Positions 24,508-34,504 of a stretch of 64,000 bases of DNA are shown here, piece after piece. The DNA lies in contig SUWY01000005.1 in the NCBI GenBank assembly GCA_015061245.1, positions 1 through 64,000 of the forward strand, given 5' to 3'. The stretch comes from Bacteroidales bacterium (GTDB lineage: Bacteria; Bacteroidota; Bacteroidia; Bacteroidales; Marinifilaceae). The notes under the pieces were generated by a model. It was not told the DNA's origin, made no database searches, and saw only the letters and a program-made list of their open reading frames with translations. The translations under genes and the position numbers were made by a program. Each line of letters starts with the position of its first letter. The first letter of the stretch is position 1.

Positions 24508-25766
24508 TGATAAAGAGATTTCTAATAGTAATTATATGCTTGCTACCCGTTATTGCAGTTAAAGCTCAGAATAATACGGGTACTCCTTACTCTGTTTTCG
24601 GCTATGGCTTGATTAACGAAAATCCTGGTCCATACACCGGCATGGGAGGAGTAAGCACCGCAATGCGTGACAATATCAACATCAACTACATGAACCCGGC
24701 TTCCTATACTGCATTGGATAGCAGCCGATGGCATGTACAGTTGGGATTGAATGCAGAGATGGCACGCATATCAACCCACCGAGAATCAGCCCACTACCGC
24801 GTTGCACAGAATGGTTATTTTAACCTCGGATTCCGCATCCGTAGAAACCTGTACGCCTCTCTCGGATTTACCGAATTGAGTGATATTGGATATAACCTTA
24901 CATATACCAATGGAGTTCCCGGCAGTATATCCGAAAAATATAACCAGGCAATGATAGGAGAGGGAGGACTGAATCAATTCCATGTAGGCTTAGGATGGAA
25001 ATATAAGAATCTGTCAATAGGAGCTAATCTTGGAGTTATTTTCGGAAAATTAGAGCGCAGACAAACCCTATCAATCCCTATTGAGGATGCATACATGATT
25101 AAGAGCAGTGATAACAATCGAATTCACGATATTCTTATGACGTTTGGAGCTCAATATGAATTTAATATAGGCGGAAATCAACAACTCATTTTAGGAGGAA
25201 CATTCAATCCAGGCTCTAAATTCTTCGCCAAAAGAACCTATCTTGCATATAAGGAGTCATCGTCTAACTCCTCTATTATTGAGAACGATGATATTCAACA
25301 GGGCTTTATAAAATTCCCATACAAAGTGAGCGCAGGAGCTACATGGATTAAGGGAACAAAGTGGATCGCATCGGCCGACTATACATATCAGAAAATGTCC
25401 GATTACATGGAGTTTGGCGAAAACAAAGGTCTGGAAAATTATCACAGAGCATCGGCAGGAGTTTCGTTTACCCCCGAGAAACATAGCAGAAAGTGGTATC
25501 TACACAATTCGTACGAATTCGGACTATATATGGTGCGTTCACATATACATCTTAATTCGCACTATATAAACACATACGCACTTACCGCAGGAACTATTGT
25601 CCCATTCTTATTCTCGAACAACCGACAGGAGTTGGATATGAAGATTTCTGTAGATTATGGTTTCCGTGGAACAGAGGCAAACGGATTGATTCGTGAGCGG
25701 TTTGTAAAACTTCGTGTAAGTTTGGCATTCAAGGAGCTATGGTTCATGAAACGTAAGATTTACTAA
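24504..25766 (+). CDS. outer-membrane beta-barrel protein
   Basis: 420 residues with a cleavable signal (ends near VIAVKAQ). The start of the mature part, TPYSVFGYGLINENPGPYTG followed by MGGVSTAMRDNININYMNPA, resembles FadL/OMPP1-type and PorV-like Bacteroidetes barrels, in which an N-terminal N-P-A motif plugs the pore. Alternating amphipathic strands run to the end, finishing in an aromatic-containing strand (LWFMKRKIY). It is probably an outer-membrane channel or assembly partner. The ligand is unknown. It overlaps DUF4270 by 4 bp and precedes the GH3 fusion gene by 17 bases. Confidence 0.65.
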   Translation: MMIKRFLIVIICLLPVIAVKAQNNTGTPYSVFGYGLINENPGPYTGMGGVSTAMRDNININYMNPASYTALDSSRWHVQLGLNAEMARISTHRESAHYRVAQNGYFNLGFRIRRNLYASLGFTELSDIGYNLTYTNGVPGSISEKYNQAMIGEGGLNQFHVGLGWKYKNLSIGANLGVIFGKLERRQTLSIPIEDAYMIKSSDNNRIHDILMTFGAQYEFNIGGNQQLILGGTFNPGSKFFAKRTYLAYKESSSNSSIIENDDIQQGFIKFPYKVSAGATWIKGTKWIASADYTYQKMSDYMEFGENKGLENYHRASAGVSFTPEKHSRKWYLHNSYEFGLYMVRSHIHLNSHYINTYALTAGTIVPFLFSNNRQELDMKISVDYGFRGTEANGLIRERFVKLRVSLAFKELWFMKRKIY

Positions 25767-25783
25767 AGGAATCAGCACAGGTC

Positions 25784-28765
25784 ATGAGACAGATTCACAG
25801 AGTAATTGTTACTACACTATTACTCATTAGCTATGTAACAACTAATGCTCAGAGTTATCTTCCCGATATAAAGAGTATGACACTTGAAGAGAAGATTGGT
25901 CAACTCTTTATGATAGATGTATATAGTAACAAACCGGAATCATACTCATACTACACAAACCAAGTAAAAAAATTCAACCTGGGAGGAGTTATATTCTTTC
26001 AGGGCACAGCTTCACAACAGGTCAAGTTGGTAAAAGAGCTACAAAGCGTTGCTAAAATTCCACTCCTTGTAGGTTTGGACGCAGAGCATGGTGCAGGATG
26101 GCGTCTGAAAGGCTCTATGACATTCCCCCAAATGCAGACTTTGGGTGCCATTTCACAAGACTCTATCACCTTCAAAGTAGCATCAACTATCGCAAGGCAT
26201 TGCAAGATGGTAGGAGTACATATCAACTTCGCACCCGTAGCCGACGTTAATAACAATCCATTGAACCCAATTATCAACACACGTTCATTTGGAGAGGAAC
26301 CGATTAACGTTGCCAACAACGCAATAGCCTATATCGAAGGAACTGTCGAACAGGGTGTTATCCCTGTCGCTAAACACTTTCCCGGACATGGAGATACCGA
26401 GAGCGACTCACACCACACCCTGCCTGTAGTAAACAAGCCTATAGAGCTACTTGACTCACTTGAACTATATCCATTTAAGGAGTTGATATATGCCGGATGT
26501 CCTGCCATCATGACCGGACACTTACACATTCCGGCAATGGATAGTACAACCCCGTCAGCATCACTTTCACACAAGATCATTACAGAGTGGCTAAGCGACT
26601 CACTAATGTTTAACGGATATAAATTTACCGATGCACTCAACATGAAGGGAGCACGCGGAGATATGCCTATCGGCGAAACCGATGTTCAAGCATTGATTGC
26701 AGGCAATGACATTCTGCTCTTCCCTGAAAATGTAGAGAAGGCTATTACTGCAATAAAGAGAGCAGTAAGCGAGGGCAGAATTACAGAGAGTCAGATTGAC
26801 AAACACGTTGAAAAGGTATTCTCATTAAAAAGAATTATATTCGGTGAAGAGGGATTCTGTGCAGACTCACTTATCAGCGATTCAACAGAGCTATATAGAG
26901 CTATGCATACTCCGAATGATTCTACATTGAGAAACAGAGCTTACGCCAACGCCATAACACTTATAAGAAACGACAAGCAACTTATCCCTTTAAAGAGACT
27001 TGACACCCTAAATATTGCAGCGCTATATTTCAATTCTGATATACATCCAGAATTTCAACGTATGTTAGAGAGCTACGCCCCTGTTGCGGCAATAACATCA
27101 CAAGGTCATACAACAGCAAGCCTCGCCAACAAATTAAAACCATACAATTGTATAATCATTTACAATGGGGCTGCCACAAACAGATCCAAATCAGACTATG
27201 GATACTCTGTTATGCTGGCACAACTTCTTGACCGAATAGGAGGGAAGAAAAGAGTTATAATGTACCATCCGGCAACACCATACGGAGTTGAAAAATATAC
27301 AAACCACGAATGCAACGCCATACTAATAGGGTACGAAAAGTGTTCGGAAGCAGAGAGAGGTGCAGCTCAGGCTATATTCGGAGGTCTTGGATTAACCGCA
27401 AAACTTCCGGTAACTGTAAACTGGAAATATAGAGCAGGATATGGATTAACCACAGAGAAGTGTCGTCTTGGGTACACCACTCCCGAAGAGCTCAATATAG
27501 ATTCTCAAAAGCTACAGAGCATTGACTCAATATGCAATAGTGCGATAAAACTCAAAGCTACTCCCGGATGCAATGTTCTTATAGCAAAAGATGGGTATGT
27601 TGTGTACAACAAAGCATTTGGCAAACACAAGTACGCTTCAGGTCCTAAAAACAGGGCTACAGACATTTACGATATAGCTTCGGTTACAAAAGTCACAGCC
27701 ACCCTGCCGGCTATAATGCAACTATACGCAGATGGAAGAGTTAGGAAAGAGGATAAAATTGCTCAATATACTCCGGAACTCCTTGACTCTGCAAAGCAGA
27801 ATATCACCATCTTTGAGCTATTGGCACACGAATCCCGCTTACCATCGGGCATATCGTTCATCTCCAAAGCTATTGATCTTAAAAGTGTAAACAACAAACT
27901 CTTTTCAGGCCGATATAACTCAACATTCAATAAAAGGGTTAAAGCCGGCCTATATATGAATTCACGCTATAAATTCTACCCCAAAACGCTGTCGAAAACT
28001 CCCAAAGATGGGTATATTAAACGCTCTGGAAAGTTATACATGCACCCCACATTCATAGATAGTTGCAATCTATGGATTCACGATTGTCCGCTTAATCAAC
28101 GTTCGGGATATGTATACAGCGATTTGAACTTCATCTTATTAGGCAAAGTTGTAGAGAAAATTACAGACTCAACCTTAAACAGTTTCTGTCAAGAGCACCT
28201 ATACAAGAGACTCGGAGCACACCGGACAGGGTACGCTCCAACAAAAGATCATAACCTTACAGAAATTGTGCCCTCGTCTATTGATAATATTTATGGACGT
28301 GGAGAGATTCACGGAACAGTTCACGACCCCTCAGCCGCTATACTTGGCGGTGAATGCGGTCATGCAGGCCTCTTCTCAACCACCGAAGATTTGGCTAAGA
28401 TTATGCAGATGTATCTACAGATGGGCTCATACGGCGGAGAACAGATTCTTGACAGCCTTACTATTGCCGAATTTACCCAAAGGAATGGTCTTAACAGGCG
28501 AGGTCTGGGCTTTGACAAACCCGCAGAAGAGATAGGCAAACCATCGCCTGCAACCGAAGAGGCATCGGCCGAAAGCTACGGACATTTGGGTTTCACCGGT
28601 GCTATGGTATGGAATGATCCCCAATACAATTTGGTATACATTTTCCTCTCAAATAAGAGCTATCCCGATGAGTATAATTCAAAATTGGTTGACGAGAATA
28701 TCAGAACAAACATTCAACACATTATTTATCAAGCCATTGCCCCAGCTAATAGCTTAAACAATTAA
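25784..28765 (+). CDS. GH3 glycosidase fused to beta-lactamase-like (CubicO) domain
   Basis: 993 residues with a signal peptide ending near TTNAQ. The N-terminal half is a glycoside hydrolase family 3 domain: KHFPGHGDTESDSHHTLP (Lys197-His198 region, NagZ-type loop) and FTDALNMKGA with the likely nucleophile Asp283. The C-terminal half (about 580-980) is a serine beta-lactamase/CubicO fold: SVTK (Ser633, Lys636), YSDLNF, and GHAGLFST. The GH3 type suggests beta-N-acetylglucosaminidase action; the second domain may hydrolyse an ester or D-amino-acid amide. Such fusions occur in Bacteroidetes and suggest extracytoplasmic peptidoglycan fragment processing. It is third in an operon with DUF4270 and a barrel. 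Confidence 0.85.
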   Translation: MRQIHRVIVTTLLLISYVTTNAQSYLPDIKSMTLEEKIGQLFMIDVYSNKPESYSYYTNQVKKFNLGGVIFFQGTASQQVKLVKELQSVAKIPLLVGLDAEHGAGWRLKGSMTFPQMQTLGAISQDSITFKVASTIARHCKMVGVHINFAPVADVNNNPLNPIINTRSFGEEPINVANNAIAYIEGTVEQGVIPVAKHFPGHGDTESDSHHTLPVVNKPIELLDSLELYPFKELIYAGCPAIMTGHLHIPAMDSTTPSASLSHKIITEWLSDSLMFNGYKFTDALNMKGARGDMPIGETDVQALIAGNDILLFPENVEKAITAIKRAVSEGRITESQIDKHVEKVFSLKRIIFGEEGFCADSLISDSTELYRAMHTPNDSTLRNRAYANAITLIRNDKQLIPLKRLDTLNIAALYFNSDIHPEFQRMLESYAPVAAITSQGHTTASLANKLKPYNCIIIYNGAATNRSKSDYGYSVMLAQLLDRIGGKKRVIMYHPATPYGVEKYTNHECNAILIGYEKCSEAERGAAQAIFGGLGLTAKLPVTVNWKYRAGYGLTTEKCRLGYTTPEELNIDSQKLQSIDSICNSAIKLKATPGCNVLIAKDGYVVYNKAFGKHKYASGPKNRATDIYDIASVTKVTATLPAIMQLYADGRVRKEDKIAQYTPELLDSAKQNITIFELLAHESRLPSGISFISKAIDLKSVNNKLFSGRYNSTFNKRVKAGLYMNSRYKFYPKTLSKTPKDGYIKRSGKLYMHPTFIDSCNLWIHDCPLNQRSGYVYSDLNFILLGKVVEKITDSTLNSFCQEHLYKRLGAHRTGYAPTKDHNLTEIVPSSIDNIYGRGEIHGTVHDPSAAILGGECGHAGLFSTTEDLAKIMQMYLQMGSYGGEQILDSLTIAEFTQRNGLNRRGLGFDKPAEEIGKPSPATEEASAESYGHLGFTGAMVWNDPQYNLVYIFLSNKSYPDEYNSKLVDENIRTNIQHIIYQAIAPANSLNN

Positions 28766-28802
28766 AATTGCTTTAAAATAGTTTTTTTTCGGTTAAATGA
28801 AT

Positions 28803-28810
28803 TAACTTTG
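28803..28810 (+). promoter_or_regulatory. -7 promoter element of sdhCAB
   Basis: TAACTTTG fits TAnnTTTG and lies 50 bases before the sdhC ATG. A T-rich run (28782-28789) sits where the -33 box would be. Confidence 0.55.
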
Positions 28811-28859
28811 TTCCTAAGTATATAATTTAACCAAAAAACAATAAATAACAACTAACACT

Positions 28860-29543
28860 ATGAGCAATTTTATCTCATCTTCTATCGGGAAAAAAGTTGT
28901 GATGAGTCTATCAGGACTTTTCCTGGTTATGTTCTTGTGCGTGCACTTGGGCATTAACATGCTGTTGTTGTTTGACAACACCGGCGAGTTATTTAACTTG
29001 GGATGTCACTTTATGACAAACCCTGTTATTAAAATTATTGAGCCAATCTTGGCATTGGGATTCATTATCCACATTGCTTGGGCCAGCATGCTTACAATTC
29101 AGAACCGCAAGGCCCGTCCTGTAAAGTATGCAGTACGCAACCAAAAGGGTAACTGCACATGGAGCTCACGCAACATGTACGTATTGGGAGCAATGATGCT
29201 TGTTTTCATCATTATCCACCTTATGAACTTCTGGGCTGCCATCAAATTGGGTCAGGGAACTGCAGGAGTTATGGAGCACATCACCTACGATGGTGTAACC
29301 ATGGAGAATGTTTATCCTCACGTAGTTGCAACATTCACAAACCCAATCTACTGTGTTCTTTATGTTATCGGTGGAATTCTTTTGGGTATGCACCTTGCAC
29401 ACGGATTCTGGTCAATGTTCCAGTCTGTAGGTCTTTGCAACAACATTTGGAGAAAACGTTGGTCATTCCTTGCTAAGTTGTTTGCAATCGTAGTTGCAGC
29501 AGGCTTCTCAATTATTCCAATCTACATGTTCTTTACATGTTAA
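28860..29543 (+). CDS. sdhC: succinate dehydrogenase/fumarate reductase cytochrome b subunit
   Basis: 227 residues with five hydrophobic helices, the type-B architecture in which one subunit carries two haems. Candidate haem-ligand histidines lie in CVHLGINML, GFIIHIAWA, FIIIHLMNF and GMHLAHGFW. It anchors the flavoprotein and iron-sulfur subunits to the inner membrane and exchanges electrons with menaquinone. In anaerobic gut Bacteroidales the complex mainly reduces fumarate to succinate. sdhA follows after 31 bases. Codon use is of a highly expressed gene. Confidence 0.93.
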   Translation: MSNFISSSIGKKVVMSLSGLFLVMFLCVHLGINMLLLFDNTGELFNLGCHFMTNPVIKIIEPILALGFIIHIAWASMLTIQNRKARPVKYAVRNQKGNCTWSSRNMYVLGAMMLVFIIIHLMNFWAAIKLGQGTAGVMEHITYDGVTMENVYPHVVATFTNPIYCVLYVIGGILLGMHLAHGFWSMFQSVGLCNNIWRKRWSFLAKLFAIVVAAGFSIIPIYMFFTC

Positions 29544-29574
29544 TTCAATTTGAAAATCTAAAAAAGACAATAAT

Positions 29575-31515
29575 ATGGCAGTACTTGACGCTAAAATACC
29601 GGAAGGACCATTAAAAGATAAGTGGTCTAACCATAAAGCCAAAATCGGAGTTGTTAGCCCTGCTAACAAGAAAAAATTGGATGTTATCATCGTAGGTACA
29701 GGTCTTGCAGGAGGTTCTGCTGCAGCCAGCCTTGCGGAGTTGGGATATAACGTAACAACATTCTGTTACCAGGATTCTCCACGTCGTGCACACTCTATTG
29801 CAGCACAAGGAGGTATCAACGCAGCTAAGAACTACACCAACGATAACGACTCAGTTTACCGTTTGTTCTATGAGACAATCAAGGGAGGTGACTACCGTGC
29901 TCGTGAGGCTAACGTTTATCGTTTGGCAGAGGTGAGTGGTAGCATTATTGACCAGTGCGTTGCACAGGGTGTTCCATTTGCACGCGATTACGGTGGCTTG
30001 TTGGCTAACCGTTCATTCGGAGGAGCATTGGTAAGCCGTACATTCTATGCCCGCGGTCAAACCGGTCAGCAGTTGTTGTTGGGAGCATACTCAGCAATGA
30101 ACCGCCAAATTGCAAAGGGAAAGATTAAATCATATACCCGTCATGAGGTTCTTGATGTAGTTATCGTTGACGGAAAGGCTCGTGGAGTTATTGCTCGTGA
30201 CCTTGTAACAGGTAAAATTGAGCGTTTCGGAGCTCATGCAGTTGTATTGGCAACCGGAGGTTACGGTAACGTATTCTTCTTGTCAACAAATGCTATGGGA
30301 TGTAACGGAAGTGCAGCATGGCAAGCTTACAAGCGTGGAGCTATGTTCGGAAACCCATGTTTCGTACAGATTCACCCAACATGTATCCCTGTTCACGGAG
30401 ATCAGCAGAGTAAACTTACATTGATGTCTGAGTCTTTGCGTAACGACGGTCGCGTATGGGTACCAAAGAAGAAAGAGGATGCTGAGGCTCTTCAAAAGGG
30501 AACAAAGACAGCTAACGATATTCCAGACGAGGATCGCGACTTCTACTTGGAGCGCAGATACCCTGCATTCGGAAACTTGGTTCCTCGTGACGTTGCTTCA
30601 CGTGCAGCTAAGGAGCGTTGCGATGCCGGTTACGGAGTTAACAACACCGGTAAGGCTGTATTCCTTGATTTCAAATATGCAATCAAAGAGTTCGGACACA
30701 AGGTTATCGAGGAGCGTTATGGAAACTTGTTCCAGATGTACCAGAAGATTACCGACGTAGATCCATATAACTATCCAATGATGATCTATCCTGCAATCCA
30801 CTATACAATGGGAGGTCTTTGGGTTGACTACAACCTTATGACAACAGTTCCCGGATTGTACGCTATCGGAGAGTGTAACTTCTCTGACCACGGAGCTAAC
30901 CGTTTGGGAGCATCTGCATTGATGCAGGGATTGGCTGACGGATATTTCATTTTGCCATACACAATCGGTGATTACTTGAGCAAGGAGATTCAGACTCCAA
31001 AAATCGACACCACAACCAAGGAGTTCGAGGAGGCTGAGAAGCATGTAACTGACCGTTTGAAAGCTCTTTACGACATTAAGGGAACCAAATCTCCAGACCA
31101 CTTCCATAAAGCACTTGGAATCATCATGTGGGACAACATTGGTATGGGACGTACCAAGGAGAGTTTGGAAACAGCAATTAAAGAGATTGCAGCTCTTAAG
31201 AAAGAGTTCTACAAAGATCTACGCGTAGTAGGCGACTTCACTGCTATGAACAACGAGTTAGAGAAGGCAGCACGTGTTGCAGACTTCTTCGAGTTGGCTG
31301 AGCTTATGGCTCACGATGCGTTGGATCGTAACGAGTCTTGCGGTGGACACTGTCGTTTGGAGAGTGTAACCGAGGAGGGTGAGGCTAAACGTGATGACGA
31401 GAACTACAAGTATGTATCTGTTTGGGAGTACAAGGGCGACGATGTTGCACCTGAGCTACACAAAGAGGAGCTTGTATACGAGAACATCAAAGTTCAACAG
31501 CGTTCATATAAGTAA
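29575..31515 (+). CDS. sdhA: succinate dehydrogenase/fumarate reductase flavoprotein subunit
   Basis: 646 residues, standard for type-B enzymes. FAD-binding [20 protein letters not shown] at about 40, the FAD-attachment region [18 protein letters not shown], then [11 protein letters not shown] and [19 protein letters not shown]. It catalyses fumarate/succinate interconversion at the cytoplasmic side of the membrane. The final part [12 protein letters not shown].. is typical of Bacteroides FrdA. It sits between sdhC and sdhB in a three-gene operon. Confidence 0.96.
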   Translation: MAVLDAKIPEGPLKDKWSNHKAKIGVVSPANKKKLDVIIVGTGLAGGSAAASLAELGYNVTTFCYQDSPRRAHSIAAQGGINAAKNYTNDNDSVYRLFYETIKGGDYRAREANVYRLAEVSGSIIDQCVAQGVPFARDYGGLLANRSFGGALVSRTFYARGQTGQQLLLGAYSAMNRQIAKGKIKSYTRHEVLDVVIVDGKARGVIARDLVTGKIERFGAHAVVLATGGYGNVFFLSTNAMGCNGSAAWQAYKRGAMFGNPCFVQIHPTCIPVHGDQQSKLTLMSESLRNDGRVWVPKKKEDAEALQKGTKTANDIPDEDRDFYLERRYPAFGNLVPRDVASRAAKERCDAGYGVNNTGKAVFLDFKYAIKEFGHKVIEERYGNLFQMYQKITDVDPYNYPMMIYPAIHYTMGGLWVDYNLMTTVPGLYAIGECNFSDHGANRLGASALMQGLADGYFILPYTIGDYLSKEIQTPKIDTTTKEFEEAEKHVTDRLKALYDIKGTKSPDHFHKALGIIMWDNIGMGRTKESLETAIKEIAALKKEFYKDLRVVGDFTAMNNELEKAARVADFFELAELMAHDALDRNESCGGHCRLESVTEEGEAKRDDENYKYVSVWEYKGDDVAPELHKEELVYENIKVQQRSYK

Positions 31516-31539
31516 TGATTGATTTAACGTATTGAAATT

Positions 31540-32301
31540 ATGGCAGACAAAATATTAAAAGAGATAACCTTGAAGGTTTGGCGCCAGAAAGACGCAAAAT
31601 CAAAGGGAAAATTTGAGACATATAAGATTCACAATATCTCTCAAGGTTCCTCATTCTTGGAGATGTTGGACATTTTGAACGAGCAATTGGTAAGCGAGGG
31701 CAAAGAGCCTGTAGCATTTGACCACGATTGCCGCGAGGGTATCTGCGGAACATGTAGCTTGTTCGTAGATGGACGTGCACACGGACCAGACGACGACGTA
31801 ACAACATGTCAGTTGCACATGCGTCGTTTCGATGAGGGTGCAACAATTACAATTGAGCCATGGCGTTGCGGAGGTTTCCCTGTAATTAAGGACCTTATTG
31901 TAAACCGTGGAGCTTACGAGCAGATTCTTCAGGCTGGAGGATACGTTTCTGTAAACACCGGAGGAATTCCTGACGGAAATGCAATTCCTATTCCAAAGCC
32001 TGCAGCTGACGAGGCTATGGATGCTGCTGCTTGTATTGGTTGTGGTGCTTGTGCTGCTACCTGTAAAAACTCATCAGCAATGTTGTTCGTAGCTGCAAAG
32101 GTTTCTCAGTTGGCTCTTTTGCCACAGGGAAAAGTTGAGGCTGCACGTCGTGCAAAAGCAATGGTTGCTAAGATGGACGAGCTTGGTTTCGGAGCTTGTA
32201 CTAACACCGGAGCTTGTGAGATGGAGTGTCCTAAGAGCATCTCTATCGAGCACATCGCTCGTTTGAACCGCGAGTTCATTAAAGCGAAGTTGAAAGACTA
32301 A
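31540..32301 (+). CDS. sdhB: succinate dehydrogenase/fumarate reductase iron-sulfur subunit
   Basis: 253 residues. Cluster ligands are all seen: [2Fe-2S] Cys64, Cys69, Cys72 and Cys90; the ferredoxin-like part has [11 protein letters not shown] (Cys165, 168, 171, 175) and [11 protein letters not shown] (Cys220, 226, 230). It conducts electrons between SdhA and the cytochrome b subunit. The gene starts 24 bases after sdhA and is followed by a long hairpin at 32321-32369. Confidence 0.96.
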   Translation: MADKILKEITLKVWRQKDAKSKGKFETYKIHNISQGSSFLEMLDILNEQLVSEGKEPVAFDHDCREGICGTCSLFVDGRAHGPDDDVTTCQLHMRRFDEGATITIEPWRCGGFPVIKDLIVNRGAYEQILQAGGYVSVNTGGIPDGNAIPIPKPAADEAMDAAACIGCGACAATCKNSSAMLFVAAKVSQLALLPQGKVEAARRAKAMVAKMDELGFGACTNTGACEMECPKSISIEHIARLNREFIKAKLKD

Positions 32302-32320
32302 ACTTTAATATAAACCCTAT

Positions 32321-32369
32321 ATCCCCTAAGCATGGTGGTTACATCAGTAACTCCCATCGCTTAGGGGAT
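32321..32369 (+). terminator. long-stem hairpin after sdhB
   Basis: Outer stem ATCCCCTAAGC/GCTTAGGGGAT (32321-32331 with 32359-32369), inner pairs ATGG/CCAT and GTTAC/GTAAC. It lies 19 bases after the sdhB stop and 22 bases before the next ATG. No strong U tract follows. It is clearly related in sequence to the hairpin at 33012-33061. Confidence 0.65.
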
Positions 32370-32391
32370 TTATTAAAGTAGCATTTCAGAT

Positions 32392-33006
32392 ATGAAAAAA
32401 ACACACAACAATTTTATGCGACATGTTATTGTTGCTTTCATGATAGTAACAACAATCATAAATATGGTTGCATGTAACACACCAGAGAGTGAGCCTGAAC
32501 CCTCTTATTGGGGTAGTTACTACCCAGGAATGGGCTATACAAACACTCTTAGCGGTGCTTTTAGAATAGAGTCAATCATAGAAGAAGCGCTTCTTTGTTA
32601 CAATGGCAACTCGCATAAAATCTCTGAACATTATAATGAAAGTAATACATATAGTTCTATCTCGTCAACTCCACAAGATTCTATTACTATATTGTTAGAA
32701 TTACAAGTAGCCTGGAACGACACCATTATGGATTTTTATATTGATTCCATTCCACTCAAAGGAGAACCATACAATGTAACCATCAACACTATTGTTAAAG
32801 GAGATATTGTACTGCGGAATTGCACTGATACAATTACAACTAAAGCTACACCTATTGAAATTGATGGTCATTTAGAAAGATTAAATTTTAGGCCTAAGTC
32901 AAGAGAACTTGCTCCCTACCTTTTTGATTGTGATTTAAATATCAAGACAATGATAGGCCAGGATTCACTTAGATTAAAGATTACTTCCATATATGAACTA
33001 GAATAA
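32392..33006 (+). CDS. hypothetical lipoprotein
   Basis: 204 residues. A basic N-terminus and hydrophobic segment (about 10-26) end in lipobox MVAC (Cys28), so it is probably a lipoprotein. The mature part opens with an acidic/proline linker and YWGSYYPGMGYTNTLSGAF, then looks beta-rich. No family is recognised with confidence. It is AT-rich compared with sdhCAB and is bracketed by two related hairpins. No promoter-like element was found in the 22 bases between the first hairpin and the ATG, so it may depend on read-through from sdhB. Confidence 0.65.
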   Translation: MKKTHNNFMRHVIVAFMIVTTIINMVACNTPESEPEPSYWGSYYPGMGYTNTLSGAFRIESIIEEALLCYNGNSHKISEHYNESNTYSSISSTPQDSITILLELQVAWNDTIMDFYIDSIPLKGEPYNVTINTIVKGDIVLRNCTDTITTKATPIEIDGHLERLNFRPKSRELAPYLFDCDLNIKTMIGQDSLRLKITSIYELE

Positions 33007-33011
33007 AACCT

Positions 33012-33061
33012 ACCCCCCAAGCTTGGTGGTCACAATCAATGACCACCACTGCTTGGGGGGT
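33012..33061 (+). terminator. long-stem hairpin after the lipoprotein gene
   Basis: Outer stem ACCCCCCAAGC/GCTTGGGGGGT (33012-33022 with 33051-33061) and inner stem TGGTGGTCA/TGACCACCA (33024-33032 with 33040-33048). It begins 5 bases after the stop codon. The outer arms differ from those of the 32321 hairpin by compensating changes. Confidence 0.7.
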
Positions 33062-33073
33062 TCATTTACAAAG

Positions 33074-33104
33074 AGAGTGGCTGACCATTGTGATCAGCCA
33101 CTCT
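33074..33104 (-). terminator. terminator of the bamD-pyrI operon
   Basis: An 11-bp stem AGAGTGGCTGA/TCAGCCACTCT (33074-33084 with 33094-33104) lies 20 bases past the pyrI stop. On the minus strand a short CTTTG tract follows. Confidence 0.7.
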
Positions 33105-33124
33105 AAATTTAAAGGGAATTATAA

Positions 33125-33583
33125 TTAAATAATCTCGATCTGCTTCTCCGCAAATATCTTCTCGCAATAGCAACACTGAATTGCTATAGGCTCCTTCGAT
33201 ACAACATTGAAACGAGTAGGAACTCCCTCGCAGTTGGTAACACACTTAGGATTAACACAACGAACAATACCATTAATACTCTCAGGAAGCGATACAATCT
33301 TCTTCTCTACAACCTCATAATTTTTAATGATATTGATCTTTATATCTTTTGAAACCAAAGCAAGCTTATTAATCTCCTCATCTGCAAGGTACTTATCCCA
33401 TAACTTTATAATGGCCTTTTTACCAATCGCATTACTATTTAGATTTGTTCCACAGGTCATTGTCAACGAGGGATCATCCAAACCTAAAATAGATATTACT
33501 GTAAAGAGCTTATTCGATGGTATTCTATCTATTACAGTTCCATTCTCAATGGCACTAACCTGTAACTCCTTCTTTCCTGTCAT
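33125..33583 (-). CDS. pyrI: aspartate carbamoyltransferase regulatory subunit
   Basis: 152 residues, standard length. N-terminal allosteric domain (ENGTVIDRIPSNKLFTVISI) and C-terminal zinc domain with Cys109, Cys114, Cys137 and Cys140. It binds nucleotides and modulates PyrB in pyrimidine synthesis. It follows pyrB by 12 bases and ends the operon at a hairpin. Confidence 0.95.
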   Translation of the reverse strand: MTGKKELQVSAIENGTVIDRIPSNKLFTVISILGLDDPSLTMTCGTNLNSNAIGKKAIIKLWDKYLADEEINKLALVSKDIKINIIKNYEVVEKKIVSLPESINGIVRCVNPKCVTNCEGVPTRFNVVSKEPIAIQCCYCEKIFAEKQIEII

Positions 33584-33595
33584 AACCTTTCAAAT

Positions 33596-34504
33596 TTAAA
33601 GTCCCAACACCTTTGCAATAATCGCCTCACGGGCAAACAAACCATTGTGAGCCTGCTCAAAGTAGTACGCCTTTGGATTCTCATCAACGTCGGTACTAAT
33701 CTCATTTACACGTGGTAGCGGATGCAAAACTTTCATTGTCTCCTTAGAGTTCGCCAACATTGAGTTCTTTAGAATATAAACATCCTTAACTCGCTCATAC
33801 TCCAAAGGATCAGAGAATCTCTCCTTCTGAACGCGAGTCATATACAAAATATCAGCCTCGTTAATTACGTCGGTTGTCAACTCAGAGTGCTCATAATAAG
33901 GAATTCCTGCAACCTCTAAATAGCGTTTATACTGATCAGGCATCTTCAAGAAGTTTGGAGCAACAAAATGGAATGTAGGACTGAAATGTCTCATTGCCTG
34001 TAACAAAGAGTGGACTGTTCGTCCATACTTCAAATCACCAACCATCACAATATTCAAATTCTCCAATGTTCCCTGGGTCTTTTTAATAGAGTATAGATCC
34101 AACATTGTCTGTGAAGGGTGCTGATTGGCGCCATCGCCTGCATTAATTACAGGGTGCTTGGCAATCTCACTTGCATAGCGAGCAGCCCCTTCAATGTGGT
34201 GACGCATAACAATGAAGTCAACATAGTTATCAACCATCTTGATGGTATCTTTTAGAGTCTCTCCCTTGGTTGCACTTGTAATTTTTGCATCAGCAAAACC
34301 AACAACCCTTCCTCCAAGTCGATTAATTGCGGTTTCAAAACTCAATCTTGTTCTGGTCGAGGGCTCAAAGAACAACACTCCGGCAACCTTACCTTTCAAC
34401 AAATCCTGATTAGGATTCTTCTCAAACTCTGCAGCTCTGTCGAGAATCTCAAGAATATCATCTCGAGTCAGATCCTCAATTGATATTAAACTATTCCCCT
34501 TCAT
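33596..34504 (-). CDS. pyrB: aspartate carbamoyltransferase catalytic subunit
   Basis: 302 residues. Carbamoyl-phosphate site [15 protein letters not shown] at about 46-60, [12 protein letters not shown], and HPLPRVNEI near residue 260. It condenses carbamoyl phosphate with aspartate, the first committed step of pyrimidine synthesis. Its start overlaps the coaBC end by 14 bp and pyrI follows after 12 bases, so the two subunits are coupled. Confidence 0.97.
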   Translation of the reverse strand: MKGNSLISIEDLTRDDILEILDRAAEFEKNPNQDLLKGKVAGVLFFEPSTRTRLSFETAINRLGGRVVGFADAKITSATKGETLKDTIKMVDNYVDFIVMRHHIEGAARYASEIAKHPVINAGDGANQHPSQTMLDLYSIKKTQGTLENLNIVMVGDLKYGRTVHSLLQAMRHFSPTFHFVAPNFLKMPDQYKRYLEVAGIPYYEHSELTTDVINEADILYMTRVQKERFSDPLEYERVKDVYILKNSMLANSKETMKVLHPLPRVNEISTDVDENPKAYYFEQAHNGLFAREAIIAKVLGL

